Positions 25,364-33,665 of a DNA stretch of 64,000 bases are shown piece by piece. Numbering within the stretch: the first letter of the stretch is position 1; each line of letters opens with the position of its first letter. The DNA lies in NCBI GenBank assembly GCA_036565605.1, contig DATCXV010000009.1:1-64000 (forward strand), in the 5' to 3' direction. Source of the stretch: UBA6065 sp036565605. GTDB taxonomy: Bacteria; Patescibacteriota; Minisyncoccia; Phycocordibacterales; UBA6065. A model generated the notes under the pieces. The model had not been told where the DNA came from. It saw only the letters and a list, made by a program, of their open reading frames with translations, and did no database searches. A program made the position numbers and the translations under genes.

Positions 25364-26744
25364 GCGCGCATTTATCCAGGGCCGTTTCGATACGTTTGAT
25401 CGTTGTTTCTTTGCCTAAAATCGCAGCCAAGGTGAACGGATTAGGCGATCGATCTTTACCCGACAGAGCATAGCGTAAAGGCCACAAAACGGCTCCCCTG
25501 CCCTCTTTTTCTGCATAAGGCCAAATGACCGCCTTCACGCTTGCCTCATCCCAGGTGGCCGATTTGAAGCTCTGAAGCATATGCCTGACGTTGGCTAGAT
25601 GCTTCTGTGCACCGGACAGGTCTGTTTCGTCTTTCCACTTAAGTGACAAAGCATCGTATTGCGGATCCGCGAAATAATAATCGAGGTCGCGCTCTTCGAT
25701 CATGGTGTCGATGTCGTTCAAGGTATCGATGCGCTCTAAGACAACGGGTGCGATGTTTGTAAGCAGCATGTGGTCTATCTTCCATCCCAAATCCCGTGCC
25801 CGAGCAGACCGCAGAATGCGCTCTTCAAGTATGGTTGCAAATTTGTCTTTCGAGAGACGCTTCAGATGTTCTTTGTTTATCCAGCGCAATTTTTTCTCGT
25901 CAAAGACTGCGCCGCCCTTTTGAACCTTGGAAAGATCGAAGGCTTTGACCAACCCTTGGCGATCGAAAATTTCCTGGTCAGTGCCCGGGTTCCATCCGAT
26001 GAGTGCCATGTAATTCAAAAGTGCTGACGGAAGAAATCCTTGGTCACGATAAAACGTCATCGGCTGGGCGCCGTGGCGTTTGGAAAGCTTTGATCGATCC
26101 AGGGCAAGTACCAAGGGCAGATGTGCATAGACAGGTGTCGGTGCGCCTAATGCTTCTTGGATGAGTATTTGTCTCGGTGTATTTGAAATGTGGTCTTCGC
26201 CTCGGATAACGTGCGTTACGCCCATAAGGAAGTCATCGAGCACGACCACAAAGTGGAAGATCGGTTCGGTCGGACTTTTGGCGATAACGAAGTCTCCCAG
26301 TTCAGTGGTGTCGAACTCTACGTCACCACGGATCAAATCATGGAAACGGACGCGCTTGTTGGGGTTGCGGAAACGAACCACTTCGGCTCGCTGCCCTTCT
26401 TCGGTTACTTCTTCTTTCGAGATGTATGCCTTGTCTGCGGCGATCAGCTTATGGATCCATTCTTCATACAGATCAGTGCGTTCAGACTGGCGGTAAAACT
26501 CGTCGTGTGGTAATTCGAGCCACTTCAGACTTTCAACGATGTTGTTCTCGAATTCCTTTTTCGAGCGCGCTTTATCTGTGTCTTCGATGCGCAGGATGAA
26601 GGTGCCTTTGTGCTGTTTGGCGTACAGATATGAAAAGACTGCCGTACGATAGCTGCCGGCGTGCAAAAGACCGGTCGGAGACGGTGCAAATCGCGTCACA
26701 ACCTTCGGCTTGCGGGAAAACAGGCCCTTGATTCGGCGCAGCAT
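25347..26744 (-). CDS. gltX: glutamyl-tRNA synthetase
   Basis: A 465-residue class I synthetase. RFAPSPTGLLHAGSYRTAVFSYLYA contains the HIGH-like HAGS, and LDRSKLSKRHGA the KMSKS loop. Other family motifs are RIEDTDKARS and VTHVIRGEDHISNTPRQ. Whether it charges only tRNA-Glu or also tRNA-Gln cannot be read here; no gatCAB genes are in the window. Start 26744 is chosen because a TATAAT box lies 9 nt upstream, and the upstream ATG at 26762 would lie across it. Confidence 0.96.
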   Translation of the reverse strand: MLRRIKGLFSRKPKVVTRFAPSPTGLLHAGSYRTAVFSYLYAKQHKGTFILRIEDTDKARSKKEFENNIVESLKWLELPHDEFYRQSERTDLYEEWIHKLIAADKAYISKEEVTEEGQRAEVVRFRNPNKRVRFHDLIRGDVEFDTTELGDFVIAKSPTEPIFHFVVVLDDFLMGVTHVIRGEDHISNTPRQILIQEALGAPTPVYAHLPLVLALDRSKLSKRHGAQPMTFYRDQGFLPSALLNYMALIGWNPGTDQEIFDRQGLVKAFDLSKVQKGGAVFDEKKLRWINKEHLKRLSKDKFATILEERILRSARARDLGWKIDHMLLTNIAPVVLERIDTLNDIDTMIEERDLDYYFADPQYDALSLKWKDETDLSGAQKHLANVRHMLQSFKSATWDEASVKAVIWPYAEKEGRGAVLWPLRYALSGKDRSPNPFTLAAILGKETTIKRIETALDKCAHDEIK

Positions 26745-26753
26745 AATGCGGCC

Positions 26754-26759
26754 ATTATA
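26754..26759 (-). promoter_or_regulatory. -10 box of gltX
   Basis: TATAAT on the minus strand, preceded by TG, ends 9 nt before ATG 26744. Confidence 0.65.
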
Positions 26760-26788
26760 CACGACTTCCGATGTTTTCGCAGGCCACT

Positions 26789-27916
26789 CTACTTTACGTG
26801 CGAAAGCGCAATATTCACGATTTCTCTAGCGATTTTATCTGCTGCGTCTTTATGAGCAAAGGCTCCGGCGGCTTCCTTCATCTTTTGCGCAATGGCAGGG
26901 TTTGTGACTAGGCGATCGATTTCAGCTGACAATACGTGCGGCGAAAGGTTCGACTCTTCAATGACCGAACACGCTCCGGCCGCGGCGTATGCGAAAGCGT
27001 TCGAAGTTTGGTCATGGCTTATCGATTCTGGAATAGGAATGATGATGGACGGTCTCTTCCACAAAGCGATCTCGAAGATTTGGGAACCAGCGCGTGAAAT
27101 GATTACCGAGGCAGCTCCAGCAGCCATGCGCAACGTTAACGTATTCAGATACGCATGAGGCTTGTAACGATTCTGGTTCGGATTCTCGCGCAGAATGACG
27201 GCGGCGGTGTTTGTCATCTCGTCGATATTTTCTTTGCCTGTCTGATGGATCACGGAATATTTCGAAACCAGATCCGGCAGAATGTCGATCATTGCATCGT
27301 TGATGCGTTTTGAACCTTGTGAACCACCCAGAATAAGAATGACCGGCACATCGTTTTCGAGCTTCAGATATTCGCGTGCCCCTTCGGTTAAAGGCTCCAT
27401 TACTTCTCTGCGTACCGGATTGCCAGTTTCGGCTACTTTACCTTTTGGAAAATACTGGGCTGCCTGCGGATATGATACAGCGATTCTTTGTGCAAACTTC
27501 CCTGCCCACAAATTAACGCGACCCGGGTGCGAGTCGGACTCATGGATCACCACTGGAATGTGCAAAAGACGCGCGGCAAACAAAACCGGAAACGAAACAT
27601 AGCCGCCTTTGCCAAAAACCACATCAGGATAAATGCGCCAGACGGTTATAACCGCCTGTATGATGCCCGCTGCTGTTTTGAACAGGTCTACAAGATTTAG
27701 AAACGAAAAATAGCGACGTACTTTACCCGCATAACTTTTCTCGAAGGTAATACCGCGTTCATACAAGGCGCGTTCGTCATACGGGGATGGAGCGAGGTAA
27801 AAAAGCCGCGCATCAAGGAGCTTTTCCTGTTTAACGATATCATTGATCGATTCCGCGACAGCAAGCAAGGGATAGAAATGACCGCCCGTGCCGCCTCCGG
27901 TGAGGATGATTTTCAT
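26789..27916 (-). CDS. murG: MurG, lipid II-forming GlcNAc transferase
   Basis: A 375-residue GT28 enzyme that adds GlcNAc to lipid I at the inner face of the membrane. It starts MKIILTGGGTGGHFYPLLAVAESI, the glycine-rich acceptor loop. VFGKGGYVSFPVLFAARLLHIPVVIHESD and ILGGSQGSKRIND are also diagnostic, and SRAGSQIFEIALWKRPSIIIPIP is the UDP-sugar part. It follows ftsW by 26 bp, the classical dcw-cluster order. Confidence 0.97.
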   Translation of the reverse strand: MKIILTGGGTGGHFYPLLAVAESINDIVKQEKLLDARLFYLAPSPYDERALYERGITFEKSYAGKVRRYFSFLNLVDLFKTAAGIIQAVITVWRIYPDVVFGKGGYVSFPVLFAARLLHIPVVIHESDSHPGRVNLWAGKFAQRIAVSYPQAAQYFPKGKVAETGNPVRREVMEPLTEGAREYLKLENDVPVILILGGSQGSKRINDAMIDILPDLVSKYSVIHQTGKENIDEMTNTAAVILRENPNQNRYKPHAYLNTLTLRMAAGAASVIISRAGSQIFEIALWKRPSIIIPIPESISHDQTSNAFAYAAAGACSVIEESNLSPHVLSAEIDRLVTNPAIAQKMKEAAGAFAHKDAADKIAREIVNIALSHVK

Positions 27917-27922
27917 GCGGCA

Positions 27923-27928
27923 ATTCTA
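27923..27928 (-). promoter_or_regulatory. -10 box of murG
   Basis: TAGAAT on the minus strand ends 6 nt before the murG ATG. Confidence 0.5.
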
Positions 27929-27942
27929 GCACACGAAATCTC

Positions 27943-29040
27943 CTATCTTTTTGCCGTCCTCGAAATATTCAAAAGCATGCCGCATTCTGCTAGGACGAAG
28001 AAAAGCGCCGTGCCTCCTTGCGACACGAACAATAATGGGATGCCAGAAAGCGGCAGGACACCTGCCATGGCCCCGATGTTCACGAATGATTGTGCAATTA
28101 CGAACGTGGCGATACCGGTCGCAAGAAGCGATCCAAAGGGGTCGCTTGCTCGTGCGGCGATGCGGAATGTACGCAGAGCAAAAAAGACGTACAGACCGAT
28201 CAGGGTAATGGATCCGATGAGACCGAATTCTTCAGCAGCAACAGCGAAGATCGAGTCGCCCACTGGCTCGGGCAGGTATGCAAATTTTTGGATGGACTGA
28301 CCGAAGCCGCGGCCGGTTATTTGTCCCGATCCGATGGCGATAAGTGATTGTTCTATCTGATATCCAGATGTCTGGCTTTTTTCGGCCGGGTGAATGAACG
28401 TTTCAATACGTGCGCGCACGTATGGTCTCCATACAGCAAGTGCCGCCAAAGCGACAAGTCCGATCGCCCCTACGGCAAAGATGTGTTTCCACTTCCCTCC
28501 TGCCACCAGATACATGGCGACGATCGAACATGAAATGACAGCCAATGTGTCTGTGTCAGGCTGAAGCAAACATAGAATGCCAACCACAACAAGCATTACG
28601 CACAAAGGCACCAGTCCTCGTCGCCAGTCTTTGATGCGCTCGCCCACGAGTGAAAGCCAGGCTGCAAAGCAGATGACTGCCGTAATCTTTAACGCCTCGG
28701 ATACTTGAAATGAGAACGATCCAACCAAAAGCCATCGCGTCGCGCCGCCATGTGAAAGTCCAAGTCCGGGAATGAAAATGATCAGGTTTAAAACGATGGC
28801 AGCCAGAAATGCCCAGAAGGACCAGGTGCGCAGGCGCAGATAGTCCAGGCGCGAGAATGCCCACAGCGCTACAAGTCCAGGCAAAAGGCCAATGGTCACC
28901 TGCTTCCAGGCGATGGAACTCATGTGTGCCTGATCTCGGGCTAACAGTCCAAGCGATGCAGAAAGAAAAATAAGAAATCCTGCTGTGACCAAGGCAAGGA
29001 TCGATACAAGGAGCGGAGTATCAACGCGGCGAATGCGCAT
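27943..29040 (-). CDS. ftsW: FtsW/RodA-type lipid II polymerase
   Basis: A 365-residue SEDS protein with about ten membrane helices that polymerises glycan strands with a partner PBP. HGGATRWLLVGSFSFQVSEALKI is the conserved SEDS motif, and TGYQIEQSLIAIGSGQITGRGFGQS-type text (around residues 230-250) the FtsW loop. Coupling to murG favours ftsW over rodA. Start 29040 (MRIRRVDTP) is chosen because a TGATATACT box ends 7 nt before it; a longer frame upstream runs through the promoter and a terminator. Confidence 0.94.
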   Translation of the reverse strand: MRIRRVDTPLLVSILALVTAGFLIFLSASLGLLARDQAHMSSIAWKQVTIGLLPGLVALWAFSRLDYLRLRTWSFWAFLAAIVLNLIIFIPGLGLSHGGATRWLLVGSFSFQVSEALKITAVICFAAWLSLVGERIKDWRRGLVPLCVMLVVVGILCLLQPDTDTLAVISCSIVAMYLVAGGKWKHIFAVGAIGLVALAALAVWRPYVRARIETFIHPAEKSQTSGYQIEQSLIAIGSGQITGRGFGQSIQKFAYLPEPVGDSIFAVAAEEFGLIGSITLIGLYVFFALRTFRIAARASDPFGSLLATGIATFVIAQSFVNIGAMAGVLPLSGIPLLFVSQGGTALFFVLAECGMLLNISRTAKR

Positions 29041-29047
29041 ATGAAAA

Positions 29048-29053
29048 AGTATA
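29048..29053 (-). promoter_or_regulatory. extended -10 promoter of ftsW
   Basis: TGATATACT on the minus strand ends 7 nt before ATG 29040. Confidence 0.65.
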
Positions 29054-29065
29054 TCACGCAGAAAA

Positions 29066-29094
29066 CAAAAACCGCTCGGAATAATTCCAAGCGG
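29066..29094 (-). terminator. terminator closing the unit between dacA-like gene and ftsW
   Basis: On the minus strand CCGCTTGGAAT pairs with ATTCCGAGCGG (one wobble) and runs into TTTTTGTTTT. It ends a short transcription unit just in front of the ftsW promoter. Confidence 0.85.
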
Positions 29095-29166
29095 CATTGT
29101 TTTGGGCTGTTCGTGTTAGACACGTAAGCCGGGAGAAACCCTTTTGGATTGATCCAAAGGTGAAAC

Positions 29167-29376
29167 CTAGTTGTTTTCGTTCAGTATTCGCAACAGAGAC
29201 CGTTCGTCGTCGTTAGCATCAGATCCTGGAGGGACCGCGGCATCAGGTGCAAACCATATGTTTGTACCTGGTTGGGATGTGATGGACGTTCGCGCCGTCG
29301 CTTTGTTGCGTTCAAAGAACTTACCAACCTTATAAGCTAGTATAGCAGATCCTATGAATTTGTCAAGCGATCTGCT
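29167..29376 (-). other. unexplained 69-codon open frame in phase with the carboxypeptidase, after its TAG
   Basis: After the TAG stop of the carboxypeptidase the same frame stays open for 69 codons. It reads protein-like: LDKFIGSAILAYKVGKFFERN, later GTNIWFAPDAAVPPGSD and DDERSLLRILNENN, then TAG. It has no ATG, GTG or TTG in frame. A consensus-like minus-strand promoter lies over its first third and a strong terminator about 70 bp after it. It may be a small gene with an unusual start, a readthrough extension, or part of a small RNA. Confidence 0.4.
29339..29366 (-). promoter_or_regulatory. sigma-70 promoter downstream of the carboxypeptidase gene
   Basis: TTGACA (29361-29366), 16-bp spacer and TATACT (29339-29344, with TGC in front) on the minus strand. 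It would start a transcript of about 265 nt ending at the terminator at 29066-29094. Confidence 0.6.
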
Positions 29377-30327
29377 CTATTGAGCCACAGACTGCGACGT
29401 TGTGGCCAGGTAATTGATAGTTGCCTTTACCAAAGCACTCATATCCGTAAATCGTCCATCATAAGACGAGCCAAGTACCGTGACGATAATAGGGTGTCCA
29501 AGCCCCGCATCGAACGCAACGGTCAGGTTTCCTCCGGACAGATCTGTGTAACCAGTTTTCGAGGCGATTGCTCCAGGAATATCAGGCAGCGCCTTGTTCG
29601 TGTTCCCTGCCGGGTGTGCCGCGATCTTTGAATCGATCACGGTCGCATTCAGTGCAGTTGCTTCGACAATGTGAGGATCTTTGTCGAGGATTTTTTTCAA
29701 AAGTTTTGTTACGTCGCGCGCTGAACCATATCCTCCGGCCTGGGTTGTGGTTATATCGAGACCAGAATAGTTATAGAAATGCATACTTGAAAGTCCAAGC
29801 TTCGTTGCTTGTATATTCATGTGTTCGATAAATTCAGAAGTTGGTGTCGATTCGATTGGAGTCGATGTTGCGGCGGCGATAAGTTGTGCGCCTGCAACCG
29901 AAGCGATGGCGCGCGCTCCGTCGTTAGAAGAAACGATCAGACTGAAATCTATCAGAGAACCCAAATCCCATTCCTCGTCGGTGTAAAGCCCTGTGTCCCC
30001 TTCCTCGCGCACGTCATCGGCGGTAACCCGGACCAACAGATAACGTGGCACGATTCCGTACGCCGTATAAGCAGTCATTAATTTTGTAAGCGAAGCAAGC
30101 GGCAGCGATTCGTCTGCATTATGTTCAAAAATGGTTCGCCCGGTCTGTGCGTCATACACAATAGCGGCCTTCGCTTCAATCGCCGGTGCGATAAACAGCG
30201 GTGTTGAAGTCGAAGTGATCTCTTCTGTAATCTTATGCTCTCGACCTGGATAGGACCACCACAAAAACAGCCCCAGTAGGAGCGTCACTGCTATTGTTTC
30301 AAGCCATGCGCGAGTTCGTGGATCCAT
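29377..30327 (-). CDS. D-alanyl-D-alanine carboxypeptidase (S11 family)
   Basis: A 316-residue penicillin-binding protein that trims the terminal D-Ala of peptidoglycan peptides. It has an N-terminal membrane anchor (ETIAVTLLLGLFLWW), then the S11 motifs: S79-L-T-K82 with the nucleophile, SSNDGA (SxN) and ASKTGYTDLSGGN (KTG). It lacks the C-terminal beta domain of PBP5, common in short homologues. It starts 6 bp after the end of scpB, so the two are co-transcribed. The open frame continuing past its stop is listed separately. Confidence 0.93.
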   Translation of the reverse strand: MDPRTRAWLETIAVTLLLGLFLWWSYPGREHKITEEITSTSTPLFIAPAIEAKAAIVYDAQTGRTIFEHNADESLPLASLTKLMTAYTAYGIVPRYLLVRVTADDVREEGDTGLYTDEEWDLGSLIDFSLIVSSNDGARAIASVAGAQLIAAATSTPIESTPTSEFIEHMNIQATKLGLSSMHFYNYSGLDITTTQAGGYGSARDVTKLLKKILDKDPHIVEATALNATVIDSKIAAHPAGNTNKALPDIPGAIASKTGYTDLSGGNLTVAFDAGLGHPIIVTVLGSSYDGRFTDMSALVKATINYLATTSQSVAQ

Positions 30328-30333
30328 ATTTGG

Positions 30334-30873
30334 TTATGCAGTCGTCTGTTCAGCGGTGAATGCCTCGAGCTCTGCTTTCACTTGTGTAAACTCGGGCAAA
30401 TCTTCAATGCGCGAGACACCTACGTGTGACAAAAGTTCGACCGTCGGTTTGTACGAAAAGCCTCGGCCTTCTTTTTCGGTCGTGCGTTCAATTAATCCGC
30501 GGACAAGCAGATTACGAATGATGAACGACGAATTGACGCCGCGAATATAATCAATATCAGAGCGGCGGACCGGTCCTTTGTACAAAATTATGGTAAGCGT
30601 TTCCAGTCCAGCTTTGCCTAAATCTCGGTACAGTTCTTCTTTGGTCAGCTTTTCTATAAGAGCGCTTGCTTCTGGAGCGGTACGGAGCTCGATTTCATCG
30701 CTGGCGCGTACAATGCGCAGGCCACGGATTGAAAGCTTTTGTTCCAGGCTGGTCAGTGCCGTTTCCAGTTCTTCGGCCGTGCATTCCAAAGCAGCCGCGA
30801 CTTTCGCCTTCTTCCAAGGCTCGCCTTTCCAAAATAGAACGGCTTCAAGCTGTGATTCTAGGTCCATGGCCAT
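30334..30873 (-). CDS. scpB: segregation and condensation protein B
   Basis: A 179-residue protein with two winged helices that joins ScpA and SMC in chromosome condensation. ESQLEAVLFWKGEPWKKAKVAAAL and ETLTIILYKGPVRRSDIDYIRGVNSSFIIRNLLVRGLIER are typical ScpB text. Start Met 30873 (MAMDLE) is chosen because TATACT lies 8 nt upstream; the longer frame to 30915 would translate the promoter. Unlike most genomes scpA is not directly upstream in the same run: a terminator separates them. Confidence 0.93.
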   Translation of the reverse strand: MAMDLESQLEAVLFWKGEPWKKAKVAAALECTAEELETALTSLEQKLSIRGLRIVRASDEIELRTAPEASALIEKLTKEELYRDLGKAGLETLTIILYKGPVRRSDIDYIRGVNSSFIIRNLLVRGLIERTTEKEGRGFSYKPTVELLSHVGVSRIEDLPEFTQVKAELEAFTAEQTTA

Positions 30874-30881
30874 ATTGTTCC

Positions 30882-30887
30882 AGTATA
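30882..30887 (-). promoter_or_regulatory. -10 box of scpB
   Basis: TATACT on the minus strand ends 8 nt before ATG 30873. Confidence 0.6.
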
Positions 30888-31125
30888 AATCCAAATAAAA
30901 AATATTGCGACACAAATAAAAAGATTCTGGCGAAAGTAAAGGTATGTACCTTCGTACTATCTATGCGGGTTAACACAGGAAATCAAGTTATGTCCGCGCA
31001 ATCACAACCGAATAGCGAGATAAAGCGACAGTAATACCTGCCGCCTTCAATCAAGATGCCGCTCATAACGGCACCGTTGTGGAGGGTAAATCCAATCACA
31101 TCTTCCCAACGTTTTCACAGCACTT

Positions 31126-31154
31126 CAAAAAGCCGCCGATCGACCGGCGGCTTT
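31126..31154 (-). terminator. terminator of scpA
   Basis: AGCCGCCG/CGGCGGCT stem with a short loop; on the minus strand it is followed by five T. The interval 30888-31125 shows no gene I can support. Confidence 0.8.
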
Positions 31155-31158
31155 CGGT

Positions 31159-31887
31159 TTAATATCGCGGCACGCCTACCTGCTCTGTTTCCATATGGAT
31201 ATCGTCGAAATGTCGTTCTTGCGAGACATTAATGATGCCCTGCTTTACTAATTCAAGCATAGCCAAAAACGAAACGATCACATTTACCTTTTCGGTCGGA
31301 TTTCCCTTTTGACCGCCAGAAAATTCGCGGAAAGACATCTTTAGGCTTTCGGATACGCGTTTGGTCAGGCTTTCGATCATTTGTTCCAGGCTTATGACTT
31401 TGTCCACGACCACTTTCGGCAAAAATTCGCGCTTGGGCAGATTTTGCAGAACGCGTTTGGCAGCATCAAGCAAGTTAGCCAAGGTCATATCGGCATCCGG
31501 CGCAAAGACCGGGTCCAAGCGGCGCTCGCCGCGAGAAAACAAAACCTGTGCGCCGAACAAAGGCTTTATCTTCTGCGACAAGGTGCGCATGCGCTCGTAG
31601 ACTTTCAGGCGGCGTTCCAGGTCTTCGATGGACGCTTGTTCCTCGGTCGTCAAATTCAGGGTTGGTAGAAGCGATTTTGATTTGATCAACAGGAGCGTTG
31701 AAGCAACTAATACGAATTGGGCGCTGTCGGCGACCGGAAATTCGCCAAGAGTCTTTACATATTCAATATAATCATCAGCGACCTTTGCTAAAGACACATC
31801 GTTTACGAACAGTTTTCGCTTCTCGATGAGGTCAAGAAGAAGCTCAAGCGGGCCTTCAAAATGTTCCTGTTTGACGGTGAATGACAT
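31159..31887 (-). CDS. scpA: segregation and condensation protein A
   Basis: A 242-residue kleisin that bridges SMC heads. The N-terminal part MSFTVKQEHFEGPLELLLDLIEKRKLFVNDVSLAKVADDYIEY is a standard ScpA opening. The C-terminal winged helix contains KVNVIVSFLAMLELVKQGIINVSQERHFDDI. Start 31887 is where the family begins; a TGCTACAAT box lies 16 nt upstream. It works with ScpB encoded just downstream. Confidence 0.94.
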   Translation of the reverse strand: MSFTVKQEHFEGPLELLLDLIEKRKLFVNDVSLAKVADDYIEYVKTLGEFPVADSAQFVLVASTLLLIKSKSLLPTLNLTTEEQASIEDLERRLKVYERMRTLSQKIKPLFGAQVLFSRGERRLDPVFAPDADMTLANLLDAAKRVLQNLPKREFLPKVVVDKVISLEQMIESLTKRVSESLKMSFREFSGGQKGNPTEKVNVIVSFLAMLELVKQGIINVSQERHFDDIHMETEQVGVPRY

Positions 31888-31950
31888 GGCTTCAATTGAG
31901 GCTATTGTAGCATGTTGGTCACCTACTTTGATTAAAAGATAACCGCTCTC

Positions 31951-31977
31951 CAAAAAAATGGGAGCGGTCTGGTGGAA
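31951..31977. terminator. hairpin, possible terminator
   Basis: ACCGCTC and GAGCGGT flank TCC(A)7TGG, which itself pairs weakly. On the minus strand it is followed by a T-rich tract. Confidence 0.6.
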
Positions 31978-32191
31978 TGAAATAAAGAACTGAATGGATC
32001 CTCTCGCGTTGGCCTTATGCCAAAGTGACTTATGGATTGCGCGGGTTTGAAGGCAATAGACGCCATGTGGAGATCGATGACTGCTGTCATGGAAACTCCG
32101 CTCGGAACTTTCTTGCGAAAGAGCTGTGGAGGGAGAGAAACTATCTCGATCCTTCCACTAATAGTACGTTTGAGAAGCGGCAAAAATTTCA
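31978..32191. other. unassigned interval between two hairpins, possible small RNA or gene
   Basis: About 210 bp between terminator-like hairpins. It contains a TTGGC/GCCAA hairpin and a longer one (GTGGAGGGAGAGA paired with TCTCGATCCTTCCAC, imperfect). A plus-strand frame (from GTG 32025) reads protein-like (GNRRHVEIDDCCHGN, ELWRERNYLDPSTNS) but runs through the next terminator, so I do not call it. Minus-strand transcription is also possible. Confidence 0.3.
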
Positions 32192-32222
32192 AAGAAAACC
32201 GGCACCTTGTGGAGCCGGTTTT
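32192..32222. terminator. bidirectional terminator downstream of aspS
   Basis: AGAAAACCGGC pairs with GCCGGTTTTCT around ACCTTGTGGA, 20 bp beyond the aspS stop, with A-run and T-run on the two sides. Confidence 0.85.
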
Positions 32223-32241
32223 CTGCTGAACTATCAATATC

Positions 32242-33636
32242 TTAAGCCTTCTTTTTGACAGTAATTCCCAACTCCATGAGCTGACTGTTCGATACCTCCG
32301 ATGGCGACTGCATCATAAGGTCCCTTCCCTCGCCCGTTTTGGCGAAGGCGATCACCTCGCGGATGTTTGGTTCGTTCTGGAGGATTGCCATTAAACGGTC
32401 CATGCCCCAGGCGATGCCGCCGTGCGGAGGCGCGCCATAGCTGAAAGCTTCCAACATGTGACCGAAACCGGACTGAATTTTCGCTTCGTCATAATTCATG
32501 ACTTCAAGCACTTTGCGCAAGGCTTCCGGCTTGTGATTGCGGATCGAGCCGCCGCCGATCTCGAAGCCGTTCAGCGCTACGTCGTATTGGGTGGTCAGGA
32601 TCTGCTCGATATTTTCCTTCTTCATGAGCATGTCCATGTGCTCTGGCTTCGGGGCCGAGAACGGGTTGTGGGTGAAAGTCCAGCCGCCCTGGTCGTTTTT
32701 CTCGAAGAACGGAAAGTCCACGACCCAGCAGAATGCAAGCAGATCAGGGTCATTTTTATCCGTGCGCAAATCCGGCTTGTCGGAATTGTATTTTTCCATC
32801 GCTTCTTTATATGAAAGGCGCGGGAATGGAATTTCTTGGATCTTTTTATGTGGGGCGACGGTCTTTACCAGATCGATGAGTAATCGTTCGTTCAATGCCA
32901 TGACATCTTCGCGAGTGACGAAGCTCATCTCCATATCGAGCTGTGTGAATTCCGGCTGGCGGTCACCACGGGTGTCTTCATCACGCATGCAGCGCGCAAT
33001 TTGAAAGTAGCGTTCAAAGCCGGACGTCATCAACAGCTGCTTATACTGCTGGGGCGACTGCGGCAGTGCATAGAATTTGCCGTTTTCGAGGCGCGACGGT
33101 ACCAGAAAGCCGCGGGCGCCATCATGAGTGAATTTGGTAAGCATCGGTGTTTCGATCTCGGCAAAGCCTTCTTTGGTAAGCCAGTTACGCACGAACATGT
33201 TGACCGAGTGGCGGGTACGGATATTCTTTTGAAGGCGCGGCCGGCGCAAGTCCAAATATCGGTATGTAAGGCGCGGCTCTTCACCGATCTCGCGGCCATC
33301 CGAACGAACGTCGATGGGCGTGGTCTGGGCTTCGTTCAGGACTTTGATGTCAAGAATTTCAAGCTCGATCGAGCCGTTCTGTTTATCTTTTTGAATGTTC
33401 TTTTCCGGGCGCGGGTTTACCTTGCCGGTGATTTCCACTACCCATTCCGTGCGCAGAGTCTGGGCGATCGCCATCGACTCTGCCTTCGGCAAAACAACAC
33501 CTTGGACGTAGCCCGTCATATCACGGAAGTCCAAAAAGATCAGTTTGCCTTGGTCGCGGCGGACGTCAACCCAACCTTTGATGATGACAGTCTCGCCTTT
33601 CTTTGATTCGAGGTCTTTGATGAGTGTTCGTTCCAT
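32242..33636 (-). CDS. aspS: aspartyl-tRNA synthetase, short form without a large GAD insert
   Basis: A 464-residue class IIb synthetase. An OB-fold anticodon domain (VIIKGWVDVRRDQGKLIFLDFRD) is followed by motif 1, motif 2 (RYFQIARCMRDEDTRGDRQPEFTQLDMEMSF) and motif 3 (GIAWGMDRLMAIL). Typical bacterial AspRS has about 590 residues with a GAD domain inserted in the core. Here only a short linker with CWVVDFPFFEKND lies at that place, so the GAD domain appears to be missing or very reduced. The gene is preceded by a T-box leader, so its expression should respond to uncharged tRNA. No SD is obvious. Confidence 0.95.
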   Translation of the reverse strand: MERTLIKDLESKKGETVIIKGWVDVRRDQGKLIFLDFRDMTGYVQGVVLPKAESMAIAQTLRTEWVVEITGKVNPRPEKNIQKDKQNGSIELEILDIKVLNEAQTTPIDVRSDGREIGEEPRLTYRYLDLRRPRLQKNIRTRHSVNMFVRNWLTKEGFAEIETPMLTKFTHDGARGFLVPSRLENGKFYALPQSPQQYKQLLMTSGFERYFQIARCMRDEDTRGDRQPEFTQLDMEMSFVTREDVMALNERLLIDLVKTVAPHKKIQEIPFPRLSYKEAMEKYNSDKPDLRTDKNDPDLLAFCWVVDFPFFEKNDQGGWTFTHNPFSAPKPEHMDMLMKKENIEQILTTQYDVALNGFEIGGGSIRNHKPEALRKVLEVMNYDEAKIQSGFGHMLEAFSYGAPPHGGIAWGMDRLMAILQNEPNIREVIAFAKTGEGRDLMMQSPSEVSNSQLMELGITVKKKA

Positions 33637-33665
33637 TGTAATTCGTTAAGAGACGGGGTGTATAT

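Noticed and set aside
29225..29242. Plus-strand GGAGGGACCGCGGC, similar to a T-box core
   Set aside because: It differs from the T-box at key positions, has no gene downstream on that strand, and no terminator or stem I; chance similarity.
29041..29376. Possible RNase P or tmRNA in the carboxypeptidase-ftsW interval because of CCCGGCTTAC
   Set aside because: Only this one word resembles RNase P RNA; the partner GAGGAAAGTCC-type region and the tRNA-like ends of tmRNA are absent, and the interval is too short.
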